A DNA stretch of 64,000 bases from Brevundimonas sp. Root1279 (GCF_001425945.1 NZ_LMEB01000009.1:1-64000), one strand, 5' to 3'. Positions 17,334-26,081 are shown, numbered from the stretch's first letter. Made by a program: numbers and translations. The notes: generated from the letters alone by a model not told the origin.

Positions 17334-17642
17334 ATGGAACACGTCGATCCCACCGTTTTCCGCCTGGCCATCTTCGTGCTGGCGATCTTCGTCGGCTACT
17401 ACGTCGTCTGGTCGGTGACGCCGGCGTTGCACACGCCGCTGATGGCCGTGACCAACGCCATTTCGTCAGTGATCGTCGTCGGCGGTCTGATCGCCGCCGC
17501 GGCCCTTTCGGCTGACGGGGGCTGGATCGCCAAGGGGGCCGGCGTCGCCGCCGTGACCCTGGCCAGCGTCAATATCTTCGGCGGCTTCATGGTCACCCGG
17601 CGTATGCTGGCCATGTACCGCAAGAAGGAACGACCCAAGTGA
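17334..17642 (+). CDS. pntAB: NAD(P) transhydrogenase subunit alpha part 2 (PntAB)
   Basis: The 102-residue membrane protein has the domain-II segment of the alpha subunit: three helices with FVGYYVVWSVTPALHTPLMA, VTNAISSVIVVGGLIAAAAL and VNIFGGFMVTRRMLAMY. The last is highly conserved and forms part of the proton path with PntB. Its stop overlaps the next small gene (GTGA). Confidence 0.95.
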   Translation: MEHVDPTVFRLAIFVLAIFVGYYVVWSVTPALHTPLMAVTNAISSVIVVGGLIAAAALSADGGWIAKGAGVAAVTLASVNIFGGFMVTRRMLAMYRKKERPK

Positions 17643-17941
17643 TTCCCGCCTCCGACCTCTATTTCCTGTTCGCCTTTCCCGTCGTCCTGCTGCTGGTGTT
17701 CGGCTTCCTGATGTTCGGGCGCGGGCTCGAGCCGGAGAAGCGCCAGCGGGTCGAGCGGATCATGGCGGCGATCGTCTATCCGGTCATCACCGTCTTCTGG
17801 TTCTGGAAGTCCTACGAGTACGCCCTGAAGGAGCACTGGGCCTTCGCCGTGGGCATGCTGGGCGTGGGTCTGATCTTCACGCTCAACGGCGTCCGCGCCG
17901 TGCGTGAGGGCCGCCTGGCGCCGAGGAAGCGGGCGCGGTGA
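17639..17941 (+). CDS. Small three-helix membrane protein (pnt operon, copy A)
   Basis: This 100-residue frame starts at GTG 17639, overlapping the pntAB stop by 4 bp. It has three predicted membrane helices (about 7-26, 43-62, 69-87) and ends in VREGRLAPRKRAR. It is visibly related to the next gene: both share VERxxAxxxYP after helix 1 and AxRxGRLAP near the C-terminus. No family was recognised. The overlaps indicate translational coupling within the transhydrogenase operon. Confidence 0.7.
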   Translation: MIPASDLYFLFAFPVVLLLVFGFLMFGRGLEPEKRQRVERIMAAIVYPVITVFWFWKSYEYALKEHWAFAVGMLGVGLIFTLNGVRAVREGRLAPRKRAR

Positions 17942-18243
17942 ACCAGCCCTCCGACATCCTGCTGACCGTCGGATTGCCGATCGCGATCGCGCTGTTGATC
18001 GCGGTCGTCCTGGCGAGCCGGTGGATTCCGCCCAGGGCGCGGACGGTCGTTGAGCGCGTCCTGGCGGTTGTGATCTATCCCGCCGGCGCAATCGCCTTGG
18101 GTTGGCTTGGTCTGGACTACTGGCGGGACGGCGACTGGCTTCGCTCCGTCCTCAACGCGATCTTCGCCGCCGGTCTCCTGGCGCTGGCCTTCAGAGCCAT
18201 ACGGCAAGGGCGTCTGGCGCCCGTCGGAGCGCGCCGCGGATGA
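17938..18243 (+). CDS. Small three-helix membrane protein (pnt operon, copy B)
   Basis: The product is 101 residues from GTG 17938 (4-bp overlap with the preceding stop). Three hydrophobic helices lie at about 8-27, 41-60 and 71-87, and the tail is FRAIRQGRLAPVGARRG. Alignment by eye with copy A (VVERVLAVVIYP against RVERIMAAIVYP, and RAIRQGRLAP against RAVREGRLAP) supports a tandem duplication followed by divergence. Function unknown. Confidence 0.68.
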   Translation: MNQPSDILLTVGLPIAIALLIAVVLASRWIPPRARTVVERVLAVVIYPAGAIALGWLGLDYWRDGDWLRSVLNAIFAAGLLALAFRAIRQGRLAPVGARRG

Positions 18244-18527
18244 GCCTCGACGCCCACACGCTCGCGGTCGGCGCGTCCTGGGCGGCGACGGCGCTCGGGT
18301 CGGGGCTCGTGCTGTGGAGCTGGCTGGGCGAGAAGAACGCCATCCGCAAGCTGCGCTTCCTCGACTGCGGCGTGGTGCTGTTGTTCTCATCCGTGCTGCT
18401 GCGCATCGTGGCGCAGGACCGACCGATGAACCCGTGGGACTGGGCCATGGTCTTCGTCGGGCCGCTGTTCATCGCCGCCGCTCTGTGGCGACTGGCGCGG
18501 ACGGCCTGTCCGCCGAACGGGAAATGA
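18240..18527 (+). CDS. Small membrane protein (pnt operon, third member)
   Basis: The product is 95 residues from ATG 18240, overlapping copy B by ATGA. Three hydrophobic stretches (about 8-28, 38-58, 66-86) match the layout of the two preceding genes, with LFIAAALWRLAR near the end. It may be a more distant relative, but identity is too low to say. A longer upstream frame exists but would overlap copy B extensively. Confidence 0.62.
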   Translation: MSLDAHTLAVGASWAATALGSGLVLWSWLGEKNAIRKLRFLDCGVVLLFSSVLLRIVAQDRPMNPWDWAMVFVGPLFIAAALWRLARTACPPNGK

Positions 18528-18919
18528 CGATGCGCGCGCGTCCCGTGGCCGTAGCCTTGTTGATCGCAAGCCTGCTGACGGCCCCGGCCGCCGGCGCCCA
18601 GACCTACGTCGGCAAGAACATCGAGGGCGGCATGCACTGGCATGTCTCGGCCCCCGACGGCGCTTCCTGGCGGCTGCAGTGCCGTTTCCCGCCGGTGACC
18701 TACGAGCGCAACTCGTACGATCGTGAGGCCTGGATCAACCGCCTGGAACGCAGCGGACGCGGCGAGGACGCCGGTCGGTTGCCGTTGAACGTCGGCGACT
18801 GCCGGGTCTGGAAGACGGGCGGCCGCGGGGCGGTCGCCATCGCCCTTTCGCGCGGCGGAGAGACCCGCGCCGACGCCACCCGAGATCCGGCCACGCCGGC
18901 GGCGGTGGGCTTCCTGTAA
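18524..18919 (+). CDS. Secreted hypothetical protein (pnt operon)
   Basis: The 131-residue product from ATG 18524 (ATGA overlap with the preceding gene) has a good signal peptide, MRARPVAVALLIASLLTAPA, cleaved around GAQ. The mature part contains two cysteines (LQCRFPPVTY and VGDCRVWK) that could pair in the periplasm. No family recognised. It is the last of the small genes before pntB. Confidence 0.65.
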   Translation: MTMRARPVAVALLIASLLTAPAAGAQTYVGKNIEGGMHWHVSAPDGASWRLQCRFPPVTYERNSYDREAWINRLERSGRGEDAGRLPLNVGDCRVWKTGGRGAVAIALSRGGETRADATRDPATPAAVGFL

Positions 18920-18944
18920 TGAACGAGCTGTTCGGGGGATCAGA

Positions 18945-20360
18945 ATGAACGCATCGATCGCGGCCCTGGCCTATCTGGTCTGCGGCGTCCTGTTCATCCT
19001 GTCGCTGCGCGGCCTGTCGAGCCCGGAGACGAGCCGGCAGGGCAACACCTTCGGCATGATCGGCATGGGGCTGGCGGTGGGGGTGACCCTGCTGACCCTG
19101 TGGACGTCGGGGGCGCTGGATCTGATGACCGCCGGGCTGATCCTCGGCGGCGTGGTAGTCGGCGGCGGGGCCGGGGCCCTCATCGCGGGCCGGGTGCAGA
19201 TGACCCAGATGCCCCAGCTGGTGGCCGCCTTCCACAGCCTGGTCGGCATGGCCGCCTGCCTTGTCGCCGTCGGCGCGGTCTACGCGCCCGACAGCTTCGG
19301 CATCGCCACCGCCGCGGGCGGCATCAAGACCCTGTCCATCATCGAGTTGAGCCTGGGCGTGGCCATCGGGGCGGTGACCTTCACCGGCTCGGTCATCGCC
19401 TTCGCCAAGCTGAACGGCAACATGAGCGGGGCGCCGATCCTGCTGCCGGCGCGCCATCTGATCAACATCGCCCTGGCCCTGGGCCTGGTCCTGCTGATCG
19501 GGGTGATGATCGGCTCGGGCGGCACGGCCACCTGGGCCTTCTGGGGCGTGTTCGCCATCGCCCTGATCCTCGGCGCGACCCTGATCATCCCCATCGGCGG
19601 GGCCGACATGCCGGTGGTGGTGTCGATGCTCAACTCCTACTCGGGCTGGGCCGCGGCGGCGCTGGGCTTCACCCTGGAGAACATCGCCCTGATCATCACC
19701 GGGGCGCTGGTGGGCAGCTCCGGCGCGATCCTGAGCTACATCATGTGTAAGGGCATGAATCGCAGCTTCATCTCTGTAATCCTTGGTGGTTTCGGCGGCG
19801 AGACCGCGGGCCCCGCCGGCGGCGCGGTCGAGACCCGGCCGGTCAAACAGGGCTCGGCCGAGGACGCCGCCTTCATCATGAAGAACGCCTCGAAGGTCAT
19901 CATCGTGCCGGGCTACGGTATGGCCGTGGCCCAGGCCCAGCATGCGCTGCGCGAGATGGCCGATACGCTGAAGGAGGAGGGGGTCGAGGTGAAATACGCG
20001 ATCCACCCCGTCGCCGGCCGCATGCCCGGTCACATGAACGTCCTGCTCGCCGAGGCCAACGTCCCCTATGACGAGGTGTTCGAGCTGGAGGACATCAACA
20101 GCGAGTTTTCGAGCTGCGACGTGGCCTTCGTCATCGGCGCCAACGACGTCACCAACCCGGCCGCCAAAACCGACCCGCAGAGCCCGATCTATGGCATGCC
20201 GGTTCTGGACGTGGAGAAGGCCGGGACCGTCTTGTTCATCAAGCGCGGCATGGGCTCGGGCTATGCGGGCGTCGAGAACGAGCTGTTCTTCCGCGACAAC
20301 ACCATGATGCTGTTCGCCGACGCCAAGAAGATGGTCGAGGGGATCGTCAAGGCGCTGTGA
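18945..20360 (+). CDS. pntB: NAD(P) transhydrogenase subunit beta
   Basis: The 471-residue protein has about eight membrane helices (1-260) and a C-terminal NADP(H)-binding domain III (about 290-471) with VPGYGMAVAQAQHALREM, HPVAGRMPGHMNVLLAEA and GANDVTNPAAKTDPQSPIYG, all diagnostic. It completes the proton-pumping transhydrogenase with PntAA and PntAB. The next gene begins inside its stop codon. Confidence 0.97.
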   Translation: MNASIAALAYLVCGVLFILSLRGLSSPETSRQGNTFGMIGMGLAVGVTLLTLWTSGALDLMTAGLILGGVVVGGGAGALIAGRVQMTQMPQLVAAFHSLVGMAACLVAVGAVYAPDSFGIATAAGGIKTLSIIELSLGVAIGAVTFTGSVIAFAKLNGNMSGAPILLPARHLINIALALGLVLLIGVMIGSGGTATWAFWGVFAIALILGATLIIPIGGADMPVVVSMLNSYSGWAAAALGFTLENIALIITGALVGSSGAILSYIMCKGMNRSFISVILGGFGGETAGPAGGAVETRPVKQGSAEDAAFIMKNASKVIIVPGYGMAVAQAQHALREMADTLKEEGVEVKYAIHPVAGRMPGHMNVLLAEANVPYDEVFELEDINSEFSSCDVAFVIGANDVTNPAAKTDPQSPIYGMPVLDVEKAGTVLFIKRGMGSGYAGVENELFFRDNTMMLFADAKKMVEGIVKAL

Positions 20361-20683
20361 TGGAGCCGAGCCGACAGGTCCTGGTTCTGAGGGAAACCTT
20401 GAGTTCGATCCTCCAGCTCCTGGGGGCCCACGGCGATCCCGGAGTCCTCGCCCGCATCGACAAACTGGACGCCGATCTTGCCGCGGGCGAACTGGGAGCG
20501 CTGAACACCGTCCTCGCCGAGACCACTGGCTCCATGGGTTCGCTGAGGGATCAGGTTCTCCTGGCCGCTGACGGCCGCACCCTCTCAGCGGACGCCAACG
20601 ATCGCCTGTTCGGCCTTGTTGGATCAGCGGCGGATCAGTGCCGGGAAGCCATGCGGCATCATGGGATGCATGTTTGGCGCTAG
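20357..20683 (+). CDS. Hypothetical small helical protein after pntB
   Basis: A 108-residue frame starts at GTG 20357 (GTGA overlap with pntB) or ATG 20360. It is predicted mostly helical, soluble and without a signal, with a central GSMGSLRDQVLLAADG segment. The overlap suggests co-translation with pntB. No confident family assignment; it could be an immunity-like or stress protein, but I see no proof. Confidence 0.55.
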   Translation: MMEPSRQVLVLRETLSSILQLLGAHGDPGVLARIDKLDADLAAGELGALNTVLAETTGSMGSLRDQVLLAADGRTLSADANDRLFGLVGSAADQCREAMRHHGMHVWR

Positions 20684-20718
20684 CTGGGGCGACGGGTCTC
20701 CCGCCGCCCCCGCACGGC

Positions 20719-21111
20719 TCACCGCGCCCCGGCGCGCGACGGCACGGACACCGTCAGCACCGCCTGACGTGAGACCGCCTCGTCGATCTGAGGCTGGGCG
20801 TCGCGAATGGCCGCCCGCATGCAGCGGTGGGGGTTTGAGACCGCGTTCAAGGTGAAGTCCGCGCGGCGGCAGACGGTCCGGGCCGCCGCCCTGACCCGGT
20901 GATCGAGTGCGGCGACGCCCTGCGGCGAGGCCAGGTCCAGGTCGCGGTACGGCACGATCACCCGCAACACTTCGTCGGCCTTGGCCAGTTGCGGCACGGC
21001 CAGGGCGCCGCCGGCGAGGGCGGCGAGGAGGCCGCAGAAGGCGGCGCGCAGCGGGATCGAGCCGCGATGGACGGGGTGTGCGGGCTCGTTCGGGAAGGGC
21101 GTCGGGATCAT
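20719..21111 (-). CDS. UrcA family protein
   Basis: The 130-residue product has an N-terminal hydrophobic segment (about 20-44) that acts as an export signal, then the UrcA-type core VPYRDLDLASPQGVAALDHR followed by AARTVCRR and a second conserved cysteine (PHRCMRAAI). UrcA-family proteins are small periplasmic proteins common in Caulobacterales and Sphingomonadales, of unknown function. It is divergent from the winged-helix regulator at 21349, sharing a 237-bp intergenic region. Confidence 0.82.
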   Translation of the reverse strand: MIPTPFPNEPAHPVHRGSIPLRAAFCGLLAALAGGALAVPQLAKADEVLRVIVPYRDLDLASPQGVAALDHRVRAAARTVCRRADFTLNAVSNPHRCMRAAIRDAQPQIDEAVSRQAVLTVSVPSRAGAR

Positions 21112-21276
21112 CGAACTGTTCCATTGGCAGGACGCGGCTGGGAGCGCCGGGTCGACGCTTTTTTCCCATCGGACTGGCCTCTGGGTCCTGAGGATGGGCT
21201 GGAGAGTTCCTGATCATTTTCCGCCCCCGCATTCGGGTCTGGAGCCCGCGGTGGCGCGGTTTGGCGGAGCGGCGTA

Positions 21277-21296
21277 TTCTGAGGGAGTTCTGAGGG
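21277..21296. promoter_or_regulatory. Direct repeat upstream of the winged-helix regulator
   Basis: TTCTGAGGG occurs at 21277 and again at 21288, an 11-bp period. OmpR-type winged helices usually bind direct repeats of 10-11 bp, so this may be an operator for the adjacent regulator or its divergent neighbour. Confidence 0.35.
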
Positions 21297-21348
21297 GGAC
21301 CGGAAAAGGGGCGGTCGGGGCCCGACAGCGCGGGATTGAAGCGACGCC

Positions 21349-23289
21349 ATGAGCGAGCGTTACCTGATCGCCGAAAGCCTCTGCCTCGACCTCAAGGACG
21401 AGCGGCTGTCGGTGGACGGGACCCCGGCCCGGCTCGGCGGGCGGGCGTTCAACCTCCTGCGGGTGCTGATGGAGCGGCCGCAGACCCTGCTGACCAAGGA
21501 CGAGCTGTTCGCCCGCGTCTGGCCCGGACTGACCCTGTCCGAGGCGGTGCTGACCACGGCCGTTAAGGAGCTGCGCCAGGCCATTGGCGACAAGGCGCGC
21601 CAGCCGCATTTCATCGAGACGGCCCACGGGCGGGGCTATCGCTTCCTGCTGCCGGTGCGGCAGGCCGATGAGCCGGAAGCAGGGCCGCCGCCGCCCCCGG
21701 TGGTTGCAAAGGCTGGGCGTCTGCGCCCGGGTTGGCGGGCCTGGACGGGGATCGGCGCCGGCGTGGCCCTGTTGGTCGCAGGCGTCGTCTGGGTCGCGGT
21801 CGACCGCTTGCAGAACGATCCCGAGCCCGTCGCCACCGTGTCGGTGGTCCAGCCCAAGTCGCTGGTGGTGTTGCCCTTTGAGGACCTGTCGCCGGAGGGC
21901 GGCCAGCGCTGGTTCGCCGACGGTCTGGCCGAAGAGGTGCAGTCGACCCTGGCCCGGGCGCCAGACCTGCGGCTGGTGTCGCGAACCTCGGCGGCGAACA
22001 TGGTCCGGGAGGGGCTGAACGGGCAGGAGGTGGCCAAGCGGCTGGGCGCGGCCCAGTTTCTCGAGGGCTCGGTGCGACGCGCGGGCGACCAGGTGCGGGT
22101 GACGGTGCGGCTGGTGCGGGCCGCCGACGGGGTCGAGCTGTGGTCGCACAGCTATGACAGCGACGTGCGCGACGTGATCTCGATCCAGGAGGACATCGCC
22201 TTCCAGATCGCCTCGTCGCTGAAGACGGTGACGGACCCTGCGCGGCTGCGGGTGATGGTGGCGGCGGGGACCCGATCGGTGGAGGCCCACGAGGCCTATC
22301 TGCGGGGCCTGGCGGCCGACCAGAGGCAGTTCCAGGACGGCGACCAGACCTACGCCGAGGAGGCCGCCGAGGCCTATGAGCGGGCGCGCGAGCTGGACCC
22401 CCAGTTCGCCGCCGCCCACTGGAAGGCGGCCCAGACATGGTTCGGCAACGCCACCCGCATCGACTCCGCGACGCGCGCCAATGTGCCCGACGCCGAGCGG
22501 CTGGCGCGTTACATCGAGCGGGTCGACGCAGCGATCGCCACCAGCTCGAACGAGACCGACAGTCTGAAATACCGGGCCGGGCGCGCCTCGATGGACCTGC
22601 AGTTCCGCACCGCGCACCGGCTGATGGCCCAGTATCTGGCGGCGCGGCCGCGCGACATCGACGCCTGGGAGGACATGGGCGATCTGGCCGCCTATGCGGG
22701 CGAGCGGGCCTGGATGCGGCGCGCGGCCGAGCGGATCCACACCCTGTCGGTTCAGGAGGGCAATCCGAGGTCGCGCGCGATCACCGTCTCGGTGATGTCG
22801 CTGGACCTCGACAACGCCGTGCAGCGCGCCCGGGAGCAACTGGCCCTGCGTCCCGATCATGCCATCACCCAGTACCAGGCGCATCGGGCGATGATCTGGG
22901 CCGGGCGGACCGGCGAGGCGGCGGCCCTGCTCCCCAAGATCGAGGCATCCCAACTGCCGCGCGAGACCCGCGATCTGGCCACCATGCGTCAGGCCTGCGC
23001 GGAGGGGCGGATCGCGGACGCCGCCGACATTCGGGCGCGGATCGACCGGGAGGGGGACCTGAACAACCGCTGGCTGGCCGCCCAGCTGGCCGGCGACGCG
23101 GCGGCGGCCGCCGACCTGCTGCGACCCCTGGACCGGCCGGAGGGCCTGCCGACCCTGATGCAGTATCTGATCAGTCCCACCTTCGACAGCAGCCGCTATC
23201 CGCTGTTGGCGGCGCAGATGAACCGCAACGGGGTGCCGCCCACGAAGCCGATCGGCGTACCGCACGGGTGCGCAATGACGGCGCGTTAA
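21349..23289 (+). CDS. Membrane-bound winged-helix regulator with FlgO/TolB-like and TPR domains
   Basis: The 646-residue protein combines an OmpR/CadC-type winged helix (about 1-104; LLTKDELFARVWPGLTLSEA and FIETAHGRGYRFLLPV), one transmembrane helix (about 131-150), a FlgO/TolB-like periplasmic domain (about 165-300; LVVLPFEDLSPEGGQRWFAD) and TPR-like helices to the end. Such CadC-like proteins sense outside signals and act on DNA from the membrane; none has a phosphorylation domain. Several internal TPR pairs end just before the stop. Its partner signal is unknown. Confidence 0.88.
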   Translation: MSERYLIAESLCLDLKDERLSVDGTPARLGGRAFNLLRVLMERPQTLLTKDELFARVWPGLTLSEAVLTTAVKELRQAIGDKARQPHFIETAHGRGYRFLLPVRQADEPEAGPPPPPVVAKAGRLRPGWRAWTGIGAGVALLVAGVVWVAVDRLQNDPEPVATVSVVQPKSLVVLPFEDLSPEGGQRWFADGLAEEVQSTLARAPDLRLVSRTSAANMVREGLNGQEVAKRLGAAQFLEGSVRRAGDQVRVTVRLVRAADGVELWSHSYDSDVRDVISIQEDIAFQIASSLKTVTDPARLRVMVAAGTRSVEAHEAYLRGLAADQRQFQDGDQTYAEEAAEAYERARELDPQFAAAHWKAAQTWFGNATRIDSATRANVPDAERLARYIERVDAAIATSSNETDSLKYRAGRASMDLQFRTAHRLMAQYLAARPRDIDAWEDMGDLAAYAGERAWMRRAAERIHTLSVQEGNPRSRAITVSVMSLDLDNAVQRAREQLALRPDHAITQYQAHRAMIWAGRTGEAAALLPKIEASQLPRETRDLATMRQACAEGRIADAADIRARIDREGDLNNRWLAAQLAGDAAAAADLLRPLDRPEGLPTLMQYLISPTFDSSRYPLLAAQMNRNGVPPTKPIGVPHGCAMTAR

Positions 23290-23312
23290 GGCGGAGATGA
23301 TTTACGCCCGCG

Positions 23313-24104
23313 ATGAACCCTGAACCTGGAAAAATCGAGAGCCGGCCGAAGGCGGCCTTCACGGCCTTCTCGATGGCCTTCGTGCTGTCAGCTGTCGTCG
23401 CTTTCATGCTGCCCCGGGGCCTGCACGCGCTATTTACGCCCGCGTGGATGGCCGGTGCGGTGTTCGAGTGGGGGCTGGGGTCGCCGCCCGTCACCCTCAT
23501 CGGCGTGCCGCTGGTTCTGATTAGCTTGGTTGCGTCCGCAATCTACGGCGCCCGTACCCAACGCGTGGTCCCGATCATCCTGCCGACGGCGGCGGTGGGC
23601 GTCTTCCTCGGCGTCGCGAGCTTCGCCCTGGCGCATGATCAGGGCGTGGCGGTCTGGTCGGATCGGATCGAGATCCGCGACGGGGGCGAGCCGCGCATCT
23701 ATCTGCCGGCCGATGTGCAGCGGGTCGAGACGTCCTGCTACCGGCGCATCAACTCAAACCGCCATCGGATCGGGGAGAATCCCCGGACCCGGCGCTGGGC
23801 CTCGGTCGACTACCGGCTGGTCTTTGCGGACGGCGAGTCCATCGAACTGGACCGCACCCGGCCGGAGGATCACCAGCCGCGGCTTGAGTGGCTGCGGCGG
23901 CTGGCGGCGTTGGACGCGGTCTGGGGCGCCCAGGCGGAGCGGATCGAGCCGCTGGGGTCGGACGGGGAGCCGCTCACCCGGCCGGCCTGCGTGGACCAAC
24001 TGGTGAGAGACCTCTCGCCCGAGGACTTCGCCCTCGCTAGCCGCCTCTTGGGTCTGACCGACGAGCGACTCCGCGCCATGGGCTTCACGTGGTCGGAACC
24101 ATGA
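23313..24104 (+). CDS. Hypothetical membrane protein
   Basis: The 263-residue product has three or four hydrophobic stretches within 1-115, then a soluble domain rich in charged residues with ADVQRVETSCYRRINSNRHR and a C-terminal segment LTDERLRAMGFTW. The layout resembles membrane proteins carrying a PH-like domain, but I cannot name a family. It lies 23 bp downstream of the regulator gene and is likely read with it. Confidence 0.65.
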   Translation: MNPEPGKIESRPKAAFTAFSMAFVLSAVVAFMLPRGLHALFTPAWMAGAVFEWGLGSPPVTLIGVPLVLISLVASAIYGARTQRVVPIILPTAAVGVFLGVASFALAHDQGVAVWSDRIEIRDGGEPRIYLPADVQRVETSCYRRINSNRHRIGENPRTRRWASVDYRLVFADGESIELDRTRPEDHQPRLEWLRRLAALDAVWGAQAERIEPLGSDGEPLTRPACVDQLVRDLSPEDFALASRLLGLTDERLRAMGFTWSEP

Positions 24105-24129
24105 TAGCCTGACGGCCAAAGGAGCGCCC

Positions 24130-24531
24130 ATGGCCAGCGAACCCAAGACCAGGCCGACCGACGTCCCGGTCGCGGACTTCATCGCGGCGGTGGAGAACCC
24201 GCGCCGCCGCGCCGACGCCGAGGTGGTGCAGGCCATGCTGACCGAGGTGACGGGGCTCGAGCCGGTGATGTGGGGGCCGTCGATCGTCGGCTACGGCAGC
24301 TGCCGGCTGAAGACCGGGGACTGGCCGATCGTCGGCTTCTCGCCGCGCAAGGCGCAGATGGTCATGTATTTCGACCTGGCGGACCAGTCCGAGCTGCTGG
24401 CGCGGTTGGGCAAGCACAAGACCAGCGTGGCCTGCCTCTACTTCAACTCGCTGGCCGACGTCGATCCGACCGTCCTGCGCGAACTGGCCGAACGGTCGGT
24501 GGCGCGGACCCGGGCGAAATACCCGGCCTAG
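24130..24531 (+). CDS. DUF1801 domain protein
   Basis: The 133-residue soluble protein has the DUF1801 pattern: VADFIAAVENPRRRADAEVV, a middle MWGPSIVGYGS and MYFDLADQSELLARLGKHKT with the single conserved cysteine in VACLYFNSL. The family is frequent in bacteria, including those with no known phenotype. GGAGCG lies about 4 nt before the ATG. It converges with the sulfotransferase gene with a 4-bp overlap. Confidence 0.88.
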   Translation: MASEPKTRPTDVPVADFIAAVENPRRRADAEVVQAMLTEVTGLEPVMWGPSIVGYGSCRLKTGDWPIVGFSPRKAQMVMYFDLADQSELLARLGKHKTSVACLYFNSLADVDPTVLRELAERSVARTRAKYPA

Positions 24532-26015
24532 GGTTTGCCGTAGGCGTCGAAGAAGGGCTTGAGCTGGGTCTCGTAGCGCTTCCACGCCTCCTTGGACGAG
24601 GCGTACATCGGCTTGCGCACCTGGGCGAAGCTGGCGGTGGTCACGGCCCGTTCGGTCTTGTGGAAGTCACGCACGCCGTCCTCCCACTCCAGGCCGGCGT
24701 GGGCGATGATCTTGCGCATCCAGGTCTCGGGATCGTCGACCAGGGCTTCGTAGGGGACGGTCAGCAGGTTGTCGCCCAGCACCTTGGACCAGTGGGCGTG
24801 CAGCCGGTCCTCGCCCTTGAAGTAGCGGGCGATGTCGGTCAGCGAGCGGGTCCAGTCGACTCCCTTGGCGAAGCGGGTGCGGTAGCAGGACCAGGCGATG
24901 CCGGCCGGCGCGCGCCGCAGCCAGATCAGCTTCGCATTGGGCAGGATCTGGTGGATCAGGCCGAGATAGCGCGTCTGGTTGAGCGTCTTGTCGACGACGC
25001 GCCCGGACTTGCCGAAACGTTCGTCGAGCAGGTGCAGATAGGCCTTGGCGATGCGGTTCGGCAGGGCGGCGGCGTCGGGGCGATTGAACGACTGGCGCAC
25101 CTCATCGGGGGTGTAGCCCTTGATCGCCATCGAGGCCGGACGGAACAGGTTGGCCTCGGCGCCGTCGACGACCTGCGAATGGCTGACCAGGATCTGCTCG
25201 ACCAGGGTGGTGCCCGAGCGCGGCAGGCCGAGGACGAAGATCGGCCGATCGCTGTCGACCGTGCTCTTCGGCAGGCTGTCCATGAAGGCCTTGTCGTAGC
25301 CGGTCACGATCGCATCGACGAAGGCGTCGGCCAGGTCGGCGTTGAAGGTGCTGTCGGTCTTCTGCAGCCTGGCGGCCTCGTCGAAGCAGGCGAAGGCGCG
25401 GGTGGTGTCGCCGGCGTCATCCAGCGCCTTGCCGAGCGCGTACAGCAGCACGATGCGGCTCTGGCGGTTGGCCTCCGACGTGCCGATGCGACCGAGCAGG
25501 GCCTCCATGGCGGCGATGTCGGGATCGTCGGCCGTGAACTTCTTCATGTCGGCGATGACGTGCCAGGCGTTCTCGGCCCCGAGCGCCACGTTCGGCAGGG
25601 CGATGGCGCGCCGCAGGTTGGTCATGGCCGCGTCGTGGTCGCCGAGCTGGACCTGGCAGGTGGCCAGGAAGTGCAGCGCCGACGGATCATTGGGGCGTTC
25701 GCGGACCAGGGCGGCGCCTTCGCGCAGGGCGTCCTCGGTACGGCCCGACTGGATCAGCAGCTGGGCGTAGGCGAGGCGGGACTCGATGGTCGGGGCGGCG
25801 AGGATGTTCTTGCGCGCGGCCGTCAGGGCCAGGGTGATCTCGCCGATGGTGGCGGCCAGGCGGGAGATCGAGGCCCAGCGCTGGCCGAGCGGCGGATCCG
25901 CCTGGATGGCCTTGGCCAGCAGATAGGCCGCGTCGTCGCGTTCGCGGGCCTGGAAGGCGGCGAGGGCGCTGTTCACCAGTCGCGTCCCGTCCGCAGTCTG
26001 CGTCGCCGTATTCAT
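24528..26015 (-). CDS. Sulfotransferase family protein with N-terminal TPR repeats
   Basis: The 495-residue protein has TPR-like helices in about 1-230 (for example LAFAQLLIQ-type pairs and FLATCQVQLGDHDAAMTNLR) and a sulfotransferase domain thereafter, with the PAPS 5'-phosphosulfate-binding loop VLGLPRSGTTLVEQIL (about 262-277). The 3'-phosphate contact is not obvious by eye. Such TPR-sulfotransferases are numerous in Caulobacterales and resemble tyrosylprotein sulfotransferases in fold; the acceptor is unknown. No signal peptide, so it is probably cytoplasmic. Confidence 0.87.
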   Translation of the reverse strand: MNTATQTADGTRLVNSALAAFQARERDDAAYLLAKAIQADPPLGQRWASISRLAATIGEITLALTAARKNILAAPTIESRLAYAQLLIQSGRTEDALREGAALVRERPNDPSALHFLATCQVQLGDHDAAMTNLRRAIALPNVALGAENAWHVIADMKKFTADDPDIAAMEALLGRIGTSEANRQSRIVLLYALGKALDDAGDTTRAFACFDEAARLQKTDSTFNADLADAFVDAIVTGYDKAFMDSLPKSTVDSDRPIFVLGLPRSGTTLVEQILVSHSQVVDGAEANLFRPASMAIKGYTPDEVRQSFNRPDAAALPNRIAKAYLHLLDERFGKSGRVVDKTLNQTRYLGLIHQILPNAKLIWLRRAPAGIAWSCYRTRFAKGVDWTRSLTDIARYFKGEDRLHAHWSKVLGDNLLTVPYEALVDDPETWMRKIIAHAGLEWEDGVRDFHKTERAVTTASFAQVRKPMYASSKEAWKRYETQLKPFFDAYGKP

Positions 26016-26081
26016 GCCGTCCTCCCGCTACTTCAGGAGGGCTAGCGGTCCGCAGGCGGGACCGCAAGCGGAGGCGGCGGA

